From the NCBI GenBank assembly GCA_963765585.1, contig CAVXXB010000012.1, forward strand, positions 310,001 to 374,000: 64,000 bases of DNA, given 5' to 3'. Made by a program: the position numbers and the translations under genes. Shown in pieces: positions 9,841 to 20,100 of the stretch. Source of the stretch: CAVXXB01 sp963765585. GTDB taxonomy: Bacteria > Calditrichota > Calditrichia > JAJRVZ01. Position 1 is the first letter of the stretch. Each line of letters begins with the position of its first letter. The notes under the pieces were generated by a model. It ran no database searches. It saw only the letters and a program-made list of their open reading frames with translations, and was not told the origin of the DNA.

Positions 9841-10302
9841 ATGATAGCAAAAATAAGCAATTTTATTCGGGAAAATATAATGAATGAAAAATTCTTAAAA
9901 ATAATTTTGCGGATATCGGGAATAATGTTGATAGCCGCATTTGGTGCAGTGTTACTTCCATACGATATTATGAACCAAATTCATCAGAATTTTGGACTTG
10001 GCAGTTTACCCCGGGCGCCAATATTGGATTATCTGGCCCGATCTGTTTCCATGTTTTATGGCATACATGGTGTGATTGTGCTGTACATCTCATTTGATTT
10101 AGTGAAATATCTAAAATTCTTAAAATTACTCTGCTATCTCGGTTTTGTATTTGGAATCACTCTTTTTTTTATTGATATCAATGCACCCATGCCGTTATAC
10201 TGGTCATTATCTGAAGGTCCCTTTGTAATATTTCTAAATGGGGTGATATTTTTTCTTGCAATACAGTTAGAGAGAAAAAAACGTGGTAAAAGCAAAAAAT
10301 AA
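9841..10302 (+). CDS. Small integral membrane protein, unknown
   Basis: About 153 residues with four predicted transmembrane helices (IILRISGIMLIAAFGAVLL; MFYGIHGVIVLYISFDLV; LLCYLGFVFGITLFFIDI; FVIFLNGVIFFLAIQL) and a lysine-rich cytoplasmic tail. ATG 9841 or the internal ATG 9880 (MNEKFLKII) could be the start; 9880 leaves a cleaner first helix. I do not recognise a named family. It lies alone between two unrelated genes. Confidence 0.6.
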   Translation: MIAKISNFIRENIMNEKFLKIILRISGIMLIAAFGAVLLPYDIMNQIHQNFGLGSLPRAPILDYLARSVSMFYGIHGVIVLYISFDLVKYLKFLKLLCYLGFVFGITLFFIDINAPMPLYWSLSEGPFVIFLNGVIFFLAIQLERKKRGKSKK

Positions 10303-10491
10303 AAGTACTTGATTTGGGTCGTGGCGATGACTTTGGATGTAACTATTATGGAGAAAACAGGAATTATAAGATTGCAAAACCTTGCTGAAATCCAACGGGC
10401 CCGGTAGAGATGGAAAATGGTTCTGCTAAAATTCTCCAATAGTGTATTTTTAAATAATTTAGAGCAAGCAAAATAATGAAGGATTAATAAT

Positions 10492-11034
10492 ATGGATAAA
10501 GCACTTCAAACAATGATTAACAATATGCCGGAAAAAACAGGTAAATCTCTGGATGAGTGGAAAACACTTTTAAAATTGAAATCATTTGTCAAACATTCTG
10601 AGGCAGTAAAATATCTCAAAGAGGAACATAACGTGACCCACGGTTTTGCAAATACGATTGTACTTTTATCAAAAGGTGAAAACGAGGCACCTGATGACCT
10701 GGTAAACAATCAATACAAAGGAAAAGAGAATTTAATTCCCATTTATAAGGGCTTGGTTTCAATGGTTAAAACTTTGGGTGATGACGTTAAAATTGTTCCA
10801 AAGAAAACAAGTGTGAGTGTCATTAGAAAAAAACAGTTTACTTTAATCAGTCCCGCCACAAAAACCAGAATCGATTTAGGATTAAAGTTAAAAGACAAAC
10901 CTGTAACTGAAAGACTTGAAAACTCCGGTCCTTTTGGTACTATGTGCACCCATAGAGTGAAAATTGCAAAAGTTGAAGAAATTGATACTCAACTAAAAGA
11001 CTGGCTGAAAGAAGCGTATCTGCAAGCAAATTAA
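10492..11034 (+). CDS. DUF4287/DUF5655 domain protein
   Basis: 180 residues. The N-terminal ~60 (MINNMPEKTGKSLDEWKTLLK ... VKYLKEEHNVTHGFANTIV) match DUF4287. The remainder (YKGLVSMVKTLGDDVKIVPKKTSVSVIRKKQFTLISP ... RTDLGLKLK-like, then HRVKIAKVEEIDTQLKDWLKEAY) matches DUF5655, predicted to bind nucleic acid or act as a transport-associated domain. The combination is common in bacteria. It is cytoplasmic, and its role is unknown. Confidence 0.85.
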   Translation: MDKALQTMINNMPEKTGKSLDEWKTLLKLKSFVKHSEAVKYLKEEHNVTHGFANTIVLLSKGENEAPDDLVNNQYKGKENLIPIYKGLVSMVKTLGDDVKIVPKKTSVSVIRKKQFTLISPATKTRIDLGLKLKDKPVTERLENSGPFGTMCTHRVKIAKVEEIDTQLKDWLKEAYLQAN

Positions 11035-11174
11035 AGTGGTTAATTTTTTTTTGTTTTTCATACTTACGGGAGTCATTCTATATTCTGGCATGAAACATAA
11101 TCATGCCAAACTACGTTTGCATTTACTGTGAATTGGCTAATTTGCCGGCCATTATGACATTTTATCGTACCGAT

Positions 11175-11557
11175 GGTAGTGTCAAAAGTTCTATGAATAA
11201 ATGAAAAACAGGATTAAAAGATGAAACCACAGAGCACTCAGAGGAAAACTCTGAGAACTCTAAAAAATATCCTTTAAGAGATATTACTGAAAAAATAATT
11301 TCCTGCGCTATTGAAGTTCACTCATTACTTGGGCCAGGTCTGTTAGAATATTCATATTACCCAGGTGCTAACTTACCTGAGAGCAGAAAATCTAAAAGTC
11401 GGATTGTTGATCAATTTTAATGTTGACAAATTATAAGAAGGAATAAAGAGAGTTATCTTATAAGAGATCACAGAGGGGAGATGATTAGAAATAGCATTAA
11501 CATAAATAATAATAATAATTTACTCCGTGTACTCTGTGGTTATTTTTTACACTAACC
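11175..11557 (+). mobile_element. MITE-like repeat, copy 1 (383 bp)
   Basis: Begins GGTAGTGTCAAAAGTTCTAT and ends TTTTTTACACTAACC, the inverse of the start. ACCGAT is repeated next to both ends (11169-11174 and 11559-11564), a worn target duplication. Inside is a decayed reading frame like the GxxExxY family N-terminus (DITEKIISCAIEVHSLLGPGLLE) and subterminal inverted CCACAGAG words. Copies 2 and 3 are at 39933 and 46762. No transposase is present, so it is non-autonomous. Confidence 0.85.
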
Positions 11558-11579
11558 GACCGATGTATAGGAGAAAATC

Positions 11580-11636
11580 ATGAGGAAAATTTTATTCTCA
11601 ATTTTAATTTCGATTAGTTGTATTCTTCTACTTTAG
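11580..11636 (+). pseudogene. Truncated lipoprotein or signal-peptide remnant
   Basis: An ATG with AGGAG at 11569-11573 opens an 18-codon frame MRKILFSILISISCILLL that stops at 11634. It looks like a lipoprotein signal with lipobox ISISC but has no mature part. It starts 22 nt after the end of repeat copy 1. Either a broken gene or a very small membrane peptide. Confidence 0.35.
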
Positions 11637-11641
11637 CCCGT

Positions 11642-11676
11642 TATAGAGATTTAGTAATTAAATCCGAATCTCTATA
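11642..11676. terminator. Stem-loop, possible terminator
   Basis: TATAGAGATT and AATCTCTATA form a perfect 10-bp stem with a 15-nt loop, followed by AAGATTTTCC. It lies between the truncated lipoprotein frame and the next gene. The large loop and short T-run make terminator function uncertain. Confidence 0.4.
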
Positions 11677-11731
11677 AAGATTTTCCGGTCATTGAAATAC
11701 AGATAAGCGATCAGTTAAATTCTACTAAAAT

Positions 11732-12421
11732 ATGAAGGTAACTAATATGAATTTCACACTAAAGATAAATGATATTAAATCACTCAATGAAATACCCGGA
11801 TACTGGACCAATGAAGACTATATTAATTTATTAGAAGAATTAGATTTTCCCGATGCAAATAAATCAAATCCTTCGGAGCTGCGTGAATTGGTAGAAATGG
11901 CAATTAGTGATTTTGAACCGCACGAATCAGCAGAAATTCTGCTAAGATATAAATTAAAAGATGAATTGAGTAAAGGTCAGATCCAGAATCTTTCACACGA
12001 AATGTTGGAGGACGATGAAGCAGAGGAAAATCCGGACATCGCATTACATTATCCATTGTTCAATATTAATCAGTTACTGCATAAATCTTATAATGGAATT
12101 TTCCCAAATTCGAAGGCAACAAAAATTGAGATTGAATTGAGTTTGAAGGGTGATGAACACATTGCTGTAACAAAGGCACTAGTGTTAAAAGCCATCAGTA
12201 AAGGTTTGAGTCCAAAGAACCTTATTGTCAGATTGTTTGTTGATCAAATAAATGGAAAAGAGAAATTTACTGATGCGGAAAAAATAATCTGGGAATTACA
12301 TAATAATGGACAGAATAACTACACCGTAATTACTTCTGACTACTGGATCAATAAAGAGGATATTGCTGAGTACGAATTTAGCGGTTCAATAAAGCAGTAT
12401 GAAGATAAAAAAGAATTATAA
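11732..12421 (+). CDS. Hypothetical protein, unknown family
   Basis: 229 residues (ATG 11732; ATG 11747 is an alternative start), acidic, with no signal peptide or transmembrane helix. The N-terminal third reads LNEIPGYWTNEDYINLLEELDFPDANKSNPSELRELVEMAISDFEPHESAEILLRYKL, predicted helical. The C-terminal half has an alpha/beta look, ending in TVITSDYWINKEDIAEYEFSGSIKQYEDKK. I do not recognise it; codon use resembles the surrounding genes. Confidence 0.65.
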   Translation: MKVTNMNFTLKINDIKSLNEIPGYWTNEDYINLLEELDFPDANKSNPSELRELVEMAISDFEPHESAEILLRYKLKDELSKGQIQNLSHEMLEDDEAEENPDIALHYPLFNINQLLHKSYNGIFPNSKATKIEIELSLKGDEHIAVTKALVLKAISKGLSPKNLIVRLFVDQINGKEKFTDAEKIIWELHNNGQNNYTVITSDYWINKEDIAEYEFSGSIKQYEDKKEL

Positions 12422-12535
12422 CCACTAATCAAAACTATTTGCATAAAAAACCAGCAAACATTTTACCATAATTCTACTGCACCGTCACTTTCCGGTTTTT
12501 CCTACGTACATTCCGATCGGATTAAATAATTGTGT

Positions 12536-12645
12536 TCATCACGAAGTACACGAAGGATTTATATATAAAATTCATTTATCGGGAGCGAACCTATCAAAAA
12601 TACTAATTTTTTAAAACTTTGTGTACTTCGTGCTCTTCGTGGTAA
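12536..12645. repeat. Imperfect palindrome with CACGAAG words
   Basis: Left arm TCACGAAGTACACGAAGGA, right arm CTTTGTGTACTTCGTG followed by CTCTTCGTGGT. This is the intergenic word-palindrome type also seen at 14834, 15790, 30660 and 50633. The rest of 12422-12729 holds no gene I can support. Confidence 0.6.
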
Positions 12646-12729
12646 ATTTAAAAATATCTCGCAAAGACGCAATCTTTTTAATTAGAAATTAGAAGTTAGA
12701 AATTAGAGATTTAAAATTGGTTGAGTGTG

Positions 12730-14784
12730 ATGTATAAAAGTCTGAGCAATTTTAAGAAAATAGTAACTACAGTTATCCTGGGTATTTTGATATGGTCGCA
12801 TCCCATGATGGCGCAGTCTTTTGATGATGTACCGGATCTGGCGCAACCAAATGAAAATGTTGCCCGGATAATGATATTGGGCACATTTCATTTTACAGAT
12901 CAGGGAAGCGATTCGTATAATCCTCAGCATAATATTGATATTCTTTCAGAAGCAAGACAGGCACAGGTTATAGAACTTGTACAATTACTCGAAAAATACA
13001 TACCGAACAAAATTGCTGTTGAAGTCAAAACAGACCGACAAACCCACCTCGATTCACTCTATAAAGCATATTTGTCAGGAACACACGAACTCCAAAGTGA
13101 CGAGGTGTACCAACTTGGTTTTCGTCTGGCCCGGCTACTGGACCATGAAAAGGTATATGCGGTTGATGCAATGGGACGTTCATTTTTCGCCGATATGACA
13201 CAGGAAGAGTATGACGCACGGGTTCGTAAATTGGATCATGCAGATTTACAGATAAATGTTTGGCACAATCAGTACAAAGAACTCAAGATATATGAAGATT
13301 CCTTAAAGATGCGACATAGCTTGCGCGAGTTTCTGTTTTACCGTAACTCAGAGGAACGAATCCAAAAGGAACATGGAAAATACCTGGTTGATTCCTTTAA
13401 ACTAAGTGCAGGCGATGACTATTTTGGTCCGGACATGGCGACCGGCGTGTACAATCGCAATTTGCGGATATTTAGTAATCTTCAGAGAATAACCACATCC
13501 ACAAATGACAAAATTCTCCTGATAATAGGCGCCGGCCATGTGCCAACTATACGGCATGCAGTGCAATGTTCACCGGAGTATAAGCTGGTTGAGGTGAATG
13601 AGTATTTACAGAAAGATTCTGTGCAACCCGATTCAGCTAATGTCAATCAGACCAATAACATCCTTGATGACCATTTAAAAGAAATAAATCTGCCCTATGA
13701 TTCGATCACAGCAATGACATTTGACGGGAGTGGCGGGATCTGGATTGGAAGTAAAAACGGTCTTTGGGTTTTAGATAACAATCTGCTCCGTGAATACACT
13801 TATAAAGATGGCCTGTTTGATAAAGATATTCATGATCTGTATTATTCCAGTGCGGGACAAATATGGGTTGCGACTTCGGGCGGACCATTTGCATTATTGG
13901 AGAACCACTTTTACGTATTTGAACCGCTGAAAAATCAAAAAATTCTCCGCATTTCAGAAAATGCCAGCAATTGGCTTTTTCTGACAGAGCAGGGATTAAA
14001 AATTTTCAAAAAGGACCAAAGTTTTTTTGATTCACTATATATTAAAATAACCGCGATGACACTGATAATAATTCTCTTGAGTGCATTGATTTTCCTTGGG
14101 ATAAAAAAGTTTAAAACCAATGTAGAATGGAAGGCCAATCTTATCAGGGTGGAACAGCAAGTGTTATTGGCGCAAATGAATCCACATTTTATCTTCAATT
14201 CGCTCAATTCGGTGCAAAAATACATTATGGTCAATGACAGTGAATCTGCACATAATTATCTGCAGAAGTTTGCCGGCATGATGCGCAAGGTCCTCGAAAA
14301 TTCGAGCCAGCCAACCATCACTGTAAGTGAAGAAATAGAAACATTGAGAATGTATTTAGAACTGGAGTCCTTGCGATTTGATAACGGTTTTGATTTTGAG
14401 ATTACTGTAGCGGATGATGATATCTGGCAATATGAAATTCCAACCATGTTAATACATACATTTGTTGAAAATGCGGTTTGGCATGGATTGATGAATAAAG
14501 AAAGCCGCGGAAAAATAAGTCTTCGGTTTTCAAAGGCTAACAAAAAAACAATATCGTGCGAAATTGAAGATAACGGGATTGGGCTTAAAAAAGCAGCTGA
14601 GTACAAATCAAAAGAGCGCATCCGGCATAAATCAAAAGGAACAGAAATTGTAAAAAAACGAATTGAGTTGTTAAATTTAAAGGCACGACAGAAAATTAAG
14701 TGCGAGACGATTGATCTGGGGGAAAATAATACCCAACGAACCGGTACGCTGGTTCGGATGGAAATACCGGTTACACTGGGCTAA
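12730..14784 (+). CDS. DUF5694 (TraB/Tiki-like)-propeller-LytS histidine kinase fusion
   Basis: 684 residues from ATG 12730 (an upstream TTG at 12721 is in frame). A signal sequence ends near MMAQ. Residues ~45-290 are a DUF5694-type domain with GTFH at 51-54, Glu in IAVEVK near 98 and GAGH at 267-270, the two GxxH motifs of the TraB/Tiki putative metalloprotease group. Residues ~322-400 hold about two propeller units (IWIGSKNGLWVL, IWVATSGGPFALL). One transmembrane helix (~440-458) leads to a His_kinase domain with QMNPHFIFNSLN (His486), HTFVENAVWHG and DNGIGL. Its partner is the LytTR regulator downstream. It senses something outside the inner membrane; whether the first domain cuts or only binds is unknown. 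Confidence 0.85.
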   Translation: MYKSLSNFKKIVTTVILGILIWSHPMMAQSFDDVPDLAQPNENVARIMILGTFHFTDQGSDSYNPQHNIDILSEARQAQVIELVQLLEKYIPNKIAVEVKTDRQTHLDSLYKAYLSGTHELQSDEVYQLGFRLARLLDHEKVYAVDAMGRSFFADMTQEEYDARVRKLDHADLQINVWHNQYKELKIYEDSLKMRHSLREFLFYRNSEERIQKEHGKYLVDSFKLSAGDDYFGPDMATGVYNRNLRIFSNLQRITTSTNDKILLIIGAGHVPTIRHAVQCSPEYKLVEVNEYLQKDSVQPDSANVNQTNNILDDHLKEINLPYDSITAMTFDGSGGIWIGSKNGLWVLDNNLLREYTYKDGLFDKDIHDLYYSSAGQIWVATSGGPFALLENHFYVFEPLKNQKILRISENASNWLFLTEQGLKIFKKDQSFFDSLYIKITAMTLIIILLSALIFLGIKKFKTNVEWKANLIRVEQQVLLAQMNPHFIFNSLNSVQKYIMVNDSESAHNYLQKFAGMMRKVLENSSQPTITVSEEIETLRMYLELESLRFDNGFDFEITVADDDIWQYEIPTMLIHTFVENAVWHGLMNKESRGKISLRFSKANKKTISCEIEDNGIGLKKAAEYKSKERIRHKSKGTEIVKKRIELLNLKARQKIKCETIDLGENNTQRTGTLVRMEIPVTLG

Positions 14785-14833
14785 GCCTGAAACAAATTTT
14801 AATAATTTAACCACAGAGAACCCGGAGACAGCT

Positions 14834-14992
14834 GAATTAGAGATTAGAGATGAGAGATTAGGAATTTAGGATTCGGAACTCGGAATTGGGAACTGGTAAT
14901 TAGTAATTAGTTATTTATATATTTTTCAACTTATTCCTTATTACTATTAATCTCTAATCTCTAATCTCTAATCCCTGATCTCTAATTCTCAA
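14834..14992. repeat. Long word-type palindrome between kinase and regulator
   Basis: Runs of ATTAGAGATTAGAGAT are answered across an AT-rich centre by TCTCTAATCTCTAATCTCTA. The RNA could form a long hairpin within the kinase-regulator transcript. There is no coding content in 14785-15031. Confidence 0.65.
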
Positions 14993-15031
14993 CATCTTTG
15001 CGAGAAATAAATTATCCAGGCTGGGAAATAT

Positions 15032-15784
15032 ATGACACTAATAAAAGCAATAATCATTGATGACGAAAAAGGCAGCCGCGACACCCTGCGCGGGTTTGTT
15101 GAAAATTATTGTAGGGAAATTCAAATTATAGATGAGGCCGAATCTGCCGAGCAGGGCATCGAGCAAATAAAGAAATGGCAGCCAGATCTTATTTTTCTCG
15201 ATATCGAACTGCCGCTCGGTTCCGGTTTTGATCTGTTGGAAGCCTGTAAACATGCCCAATTTGAAGTTATTTTCACAACTGCGCATGATCAATATGCCTT
15301 GCAGGCTATCAAAGTCTGCGCATTAGATTACCTGCTCAAACCGATAAATGCCTCAGATTTAATTTCTGCCGTTGCAAAAATCCGGCAGCGAAGTATTTCT
15401 GGAACAACACAACCGCAAATTGGCGCATTTGTAGAAAATATCAGTAATTTAAATAAACAACTTAGCAATATTGTGCTTCCCACACTGGATGGCTTTCTGG
15501 TTGTGAAAATTAGTGATATTATCCGCTGCGAAGCCGATAAAAATTATACCATGTTTATCTTTACCAATAAAGAGAAGATACTGGTCAGCAAAACACTAAA
15601 AGAATTCGATGAACTATTACACGATATGGATTTTATTCGTGTCCATCAATCGCATTTGATAAATGTGTCTCATGTTCAACGTTATATAAAAGGCAGCGGT
15701 GGATACGTAAAAATGTCCGATGATTCCATTATTGAAGTATCACGCCGGAAGAAAGAACTCTTAATAGAGCGTTTTTTCAAATAG
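15032..15784 (+). CDS. LytTR-type response regulator
   Basis: 250 residues. An N-terminal receiver domain (AIIIDDEKGSRDTL, phospho-acceptor Asp57 in LIFLDIELP, then TTAHDQYALQAIKVCALDYLLKPI) is joined by a short linker to a LytTR DNA-binding domain from about residue 145 (FLVVKISDIIRCEADKNYTMF ... FIRVHQSHLINVSHVQRYIKGSGGYVKMSDDSIIEVSRRKK). It is the natural partner of the LytS-type kinase upstream. Targets are unknown; the ABC/aminopeptidase genes downstream are obvious candidates by position. Confidence 0.95.
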   Translation: MTLIKAIIIDDEKGSRDTLRGFVENYCREIQIIDEAESAEQGIEQIKKWQPDLIFLDIELPLGSGFDLLEACKHAQFEVIFTTAHDQYALQAIKVCALDYLLKPINASDLISAVAKIRQRSISGTTQPQIGAFVENISNLNKQLSNIVLPTLDGFLVVKISDIIRCEADKNYTMFIFTNKEKILVSKTLKEFDELLHDMDFIRVHQSHLINVSHVQRYIKGSGGYVKMSDDSIIEVSRRKKELLIERFFK

Positions 15785-15789
15785 ATATC

Positions 15790-15985
15790 TTATCACAGCC
15801 ACATTTCTCGCGCAGAGCCGCGGAGCCGCAGATCAGCGAGATATATGATTTAAAATTAGAGATTAGAGGATAGAAATTAGAAATGGGTAAAATATCAAAT
15901 CTGATAATCTCTCATCTCTCATCTCTAATCTCTAACTTCTAACATTGTCTCTCCGCGTCTCTGCGCCTCTGCGTGAGATCTTCAT
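15790..15985. repeat. Word-type palindrome (gcagag/ctctgc, attagag/ctctaat)
   Basis: CGCGCAGAGCCGCGGAG on the left mirrors CTCCGCGTCTCTGCGCCTCTGCGTGAG on the right, with ATTAGAGATTAGAG / CTCTAATCTCTAAC nested inside. The remaining spacer to 16225 holds no supported gene; it is the presumed promoter region of the ABC operon. Confidence 0.65.
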
Positions 15986-16225
15986 TATCCCCCATGACCG
16001 AATAATCATTGATTCCTGCCTGATTACTTGCCATTATCCCCGTCTGATCATTGGTCATTGAGACCTCGCATCTTTTAAGTTAACTTCATCGTAGAAAATA
16101 GAAACATTGAACTTCAAGGATAAATGTCCAATGCCCACACAACGGGAGGGTCTCTGCGAGATGACATTGGGCACAAAGTCCCCCGGGACAATTTTTTAAA
16201 ACCTTAAGAAATTACAAGGATAGAT

Positions 16226-17101
16226 ATGGAAATTAAAATCAATAATCTTTCAAAAACCTATGCCAACGGTGTACAGGCACTCTCTGATATCAATCTGACA
16301 ATCCGCCAGGGTATGTTCGGTTTACTGGGACCAAATGGTGCAGGAAAGTCAACCTTGATGCGCACTATCGCTGCATTACAGGAACCGGATTCCGGCAGTA
16401 TTTTTCTGGATGACATGAATATTCTCGAGGACAAAATGGCTGTCAGACGCGTACTGGGCTATCTGCCCCAGGAATTTAATGTATACCCGCGGGTGAAAAC
16501 CGAAGAATTGCTCAACCACCTTGCCATATTGAAAGGTATTGTCAATAAAGGTGAGCGTAAGGATATGGTCGATGCCTTATTGCAAAAAACCAATCTCTGG
16601 GAATACCGCAAACGTTATGTGAGCAATTTTTCCGGTGGCATGAAACAGCGATTTGGAATTGCCCAGGCCTTGTTGGGCGAGCCGCTGCTGATTATCGTTG
16701 ATGAACCGACGGCCGGGCTTGACCCGGGAGAACGTAATCGTTTTTATAATATTCTTAGTGAGATCGGAGAGAGTATCATAGTCATTCTTTCCACACACAT
16801 CGTCGACGATGTTAAGGAACTTTGCACAGATATGGCCATCATTCACGATGGAAAACTGGTTTTAAGTGATCAGCCACAAAAGGCCATTGAGAAAATTAAC
16901 GGCAAGGTATGGCGCAAAAAGATAGAAAAAAATCAACTTCCCGAATATAACCAGAAGTATGCTGTCATCTCCAGCAAACTTGTCGCCGGTATACCGGAGA
17001 TTCACGTGCTCAGCGATAGTATTCCCGATGATAGTTTTGAATCCGTCGATGTGGATCTGGAAGATGTATTCTTTTCACAAATCCTGGAAACAAAAAATTA
17101 G
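16226..17101 (+). CDS. ABC transporter ATP-binding protein
   Basis: 291 residues with Walker A GPNGAGKST (35-43), Q-loop YLPQEFNVYP, signature NFSGGMKQR, Walker B LLIIVDEPTAGLDP and the switch His in STHIVDD. It belongs to the CcmA/Nat-type ATPases that pair with single-polypeptide permeases; the partner is the permease-aminopeptidase 96 nt downstream. ATG 16226 follows ACAAGGATAG. The C-terminal ~70 residues form the usual regulatory tail. Confidence 0.95.
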   Translation: MEIKINNLSKTYANGVQALSDINLTIRQGMFGLLGPNGAGKSTLMRTIAALQEPDSGSIFLDDMNILEDKMAVRRVLGYLPQEFNVYPRVKTEELLNHLAILKGIVNKGERKDMVDALLQKTNLWEYRKRYVSNFSGGMKQRFGIAQALLGEPLLIIVDEPTAGLDPGERNRFYNILSEIGESIIVILSTHIVDDVKELCTDMAIIHDGKLVLSDQPQKAIEKINGKVWRKKIEKNQLPEYNQKYAVISSKLVAGIPEIHVLSDSIPDDSFESVDVDLEDVFFSQILETKN

Positions 17102-17197
17102 GACTCGGTATTGAGTAAAGGCAAGTAGTGATCAGCCATCATGCAAATAAATATGGATAGCTGAATTGTTGAAAGCCGACAGCCACCTGGAGAAAAT

Positions 17198-20100
17198 ATG
17201 TTTAAAGAATTTTTCATTTTCGAGTTAAAATACCGGTTAAAGCAACCCATGGTTTATGCTTTTCTGGTTCTGTTTTTCTTTTTGTCCTATTCAATCACAG
17301 TTGATATAAACGTACATATTGGTGGCTTTGGAAATTTAAATAATGTAAACGTTAATTCTCCTTTCAAAGTATTGGCTATCAATTCCCTGATATCGTTGAT
17401 CGGTATTCTTATGGCGACGGCCTTTATGTCCGGCTCTGCATTACGGGATTATAAACACAATTTCAGTCAGATCATTTTTACAACGCCTGTGGAAAAGTTC
17501 GGTTATTTATTTGGCCGGTATTGCGGATCCGTACTAATAATGCTGATACCGTTTCTGGGAGTAGTTTTTGGTAGTGTAGCGGGTACATTTCTCTCAGATC
17601 CTGACAAAGTCGGTCCCTTTATGGCAACTGCATATATTAACAGTTTTCTTATCTTCTATTTACCCAATATAATTTTGTCCGGAGCGTTATTTTACAGCAT
17701 TGCCATTCTGAAAAAAAGCCAGACTTTTGCTTTTGCCAGTACAATTTTCCTCTTGTTTGGTTATGCATTTACCATGATGCTAGTGCAGAATCTGGAATTG
17801 CAGAATCTGGTATATATACTTGATCCGTTTGGTCTGGAGGCGACTGTTCTGACAACCAAATACTGGACCATTGCAGAAAAAAATACAACCATGGTTTCTG
17901 TCTCAGGCGGGCTGTTGATGAACCGATTAATCTGGATAGCGGCAAGCGTGGTCATTCTCGCAATTTTATATTATTTATTTTCCTTCACTACACCAAAGGT
18001 AAAACGTAATCGCAAAATTATTAATGAAGAACCGGCCAAATTTACCGCAAAACTTACTTATGTAAATCTGAGTCTGCCTTTTGTCAATATTCACCATAAT
18101 CTCAAAACACATATTTATCAATATATCAGTCAAACAAAAATTGAATTTTTTAGTATTGTCCGAAGCCCGGCATTTATTTTAATTACAGTTTTTATAAGCT
18201 TCAATTTAACTTCTTCTCTGGTTATCGAGCCGGATATTTTTGGCGTCTCGGATTATATGGTCACCTATCGCATGCTGGATATAATTCGCGGAACCTATTT
18301 ATTTGGATTCCTGCCGGTGATAATTTTTTATGCCGGTGTATTGGTCTGGCGGGAAAGAAATGCCAATTTTAATGAATTGAATGATGCGGCACCATTTCCT
18401 TCCTGGGTTGCGTTTTTGTCAAAAACGACCGGTTTGATACTGATGGTTGCCCTGCTTTGTTTATTGGCTATAATAATTTGTTCGCTGGGTCAGTTATTTA
18501 GTGGCTATACCAATATCGAATTCGGGCTCTATTTTAAATACGTTTTTCTGATTGAATTTACATATTTTGCTATGCTCTGTATTCTGTCTATGCTGTTTCT
18601 GACGCTGATTAACCACCGCAATCTGGCCTACGCGGCGCTTATCGTTTTTGTGCTGGTCTTAAAAAATAAATTCGATGATTGGGAATGGATGCATAATTTA
18701 TATCGATTTGCAGAAGTTCCAAAATATGTTTATTCCGATATGTATGGATTTGGTCCCTTTACAGACGGAATTATCAATTTTAAAATTTACTGGTTAATTG
18801 CAGGTGTATTGCTTTGTATCATCGGTTCCGTTTTTTGGGTACGTGGTAATATTTTCGGGATTAAAGAAAGAATATTACTTGCCCGTAAAAATCTGACAAG
18901 AACGACCGGTATTGTTTTCTCTATTACTTTGATCTGTTTAATGGCGATGGGAAGCTGGATTTATTATAACACCAATATTCTCAATCAGTACCACACCAAG
19001 TATGATGAAAATCGGATCAATGCTGCCTATGAGCAAATCTATAAAAAAACAGAATTCCTCTCCCAACCCAAAGTAACAGATGTAACACTGAGTGTCGATA
19101 TTTATCCGGAAAAACGAAATGTAAATATCTCCGGCAAATATATTATAAAAAACAAAACGGAATCCCTTATTGACTCAATAAGGATTACTACCAATCCCGC
19201 TTGGTTTGTTGAGAATCTTACTATGCCCGATGCGGACCTTGTTTTTGAAGATCGCAGTCTGGGGTACTGGATTCTTCGGCTACAAAACGCGCTGCAGCCA
19301 GGTGATTCTACTCAACTATCATTTAAAATCAATTCACTTTCACATGGATTCGAAAATCGGGTTACACAAAAGCGTATTTTACAAAATGGGACTTTTCTTG
19401 AGTATAATATCCTCCCGCACATCGGATATAATTATCACAGGACTGTGGAGTCGAAAGAGGAGCGGGTAAAAAACGGACTTTCACCCTATGTAGAATTTGC
19501 GAAAGTAGATGATCCGCGGGCAAGAATGAAAAATTATATTGGCTTTGATTCAGATTGGGTCACGCTACAAACAACGCTAAGCACATCAGCTGATCAAATT
19601 GCTATTGCGCCGGGATCATTGCAAAGAGAGTGGCAGGATAAAGGACGGCATTATTTTCAATATAAACTTGACTCTCCAAGTTTGAAATTCTTTACGTTTA
19701 TGTCCGCCCGGTATGAAATAACCCGGGATAAATGGAATGATGTTGATGTTGAAATCTATTATCATAAACCGCACAATATTAATGTGCCGCGAATGATTAA
19801 CTCCATCAAAAAGACCCTGGCATACGGCAGTAAAAATTTTGGTCCGTATACACATAAGCAGGCGCGGATAATCGAATTTCCCAGGTTTGCTACATTTGCC
19901 CAGTCTTTTGTTGGCACCATGCCTTGTTCCGAATCAGCCGGCTTTATCGCAGACCTTAGTGATGAAGAAACAATTGATATGGTATTTTATATTATTGCTC
20001 ACGAAATCGGACATCAATGGTGGGCTCATCAGGTGACCGGTGCCGCAGTTCAGGGTGAAACGTTCCTGTCAGAAACATTGGCACAATATACCGCACTTAT

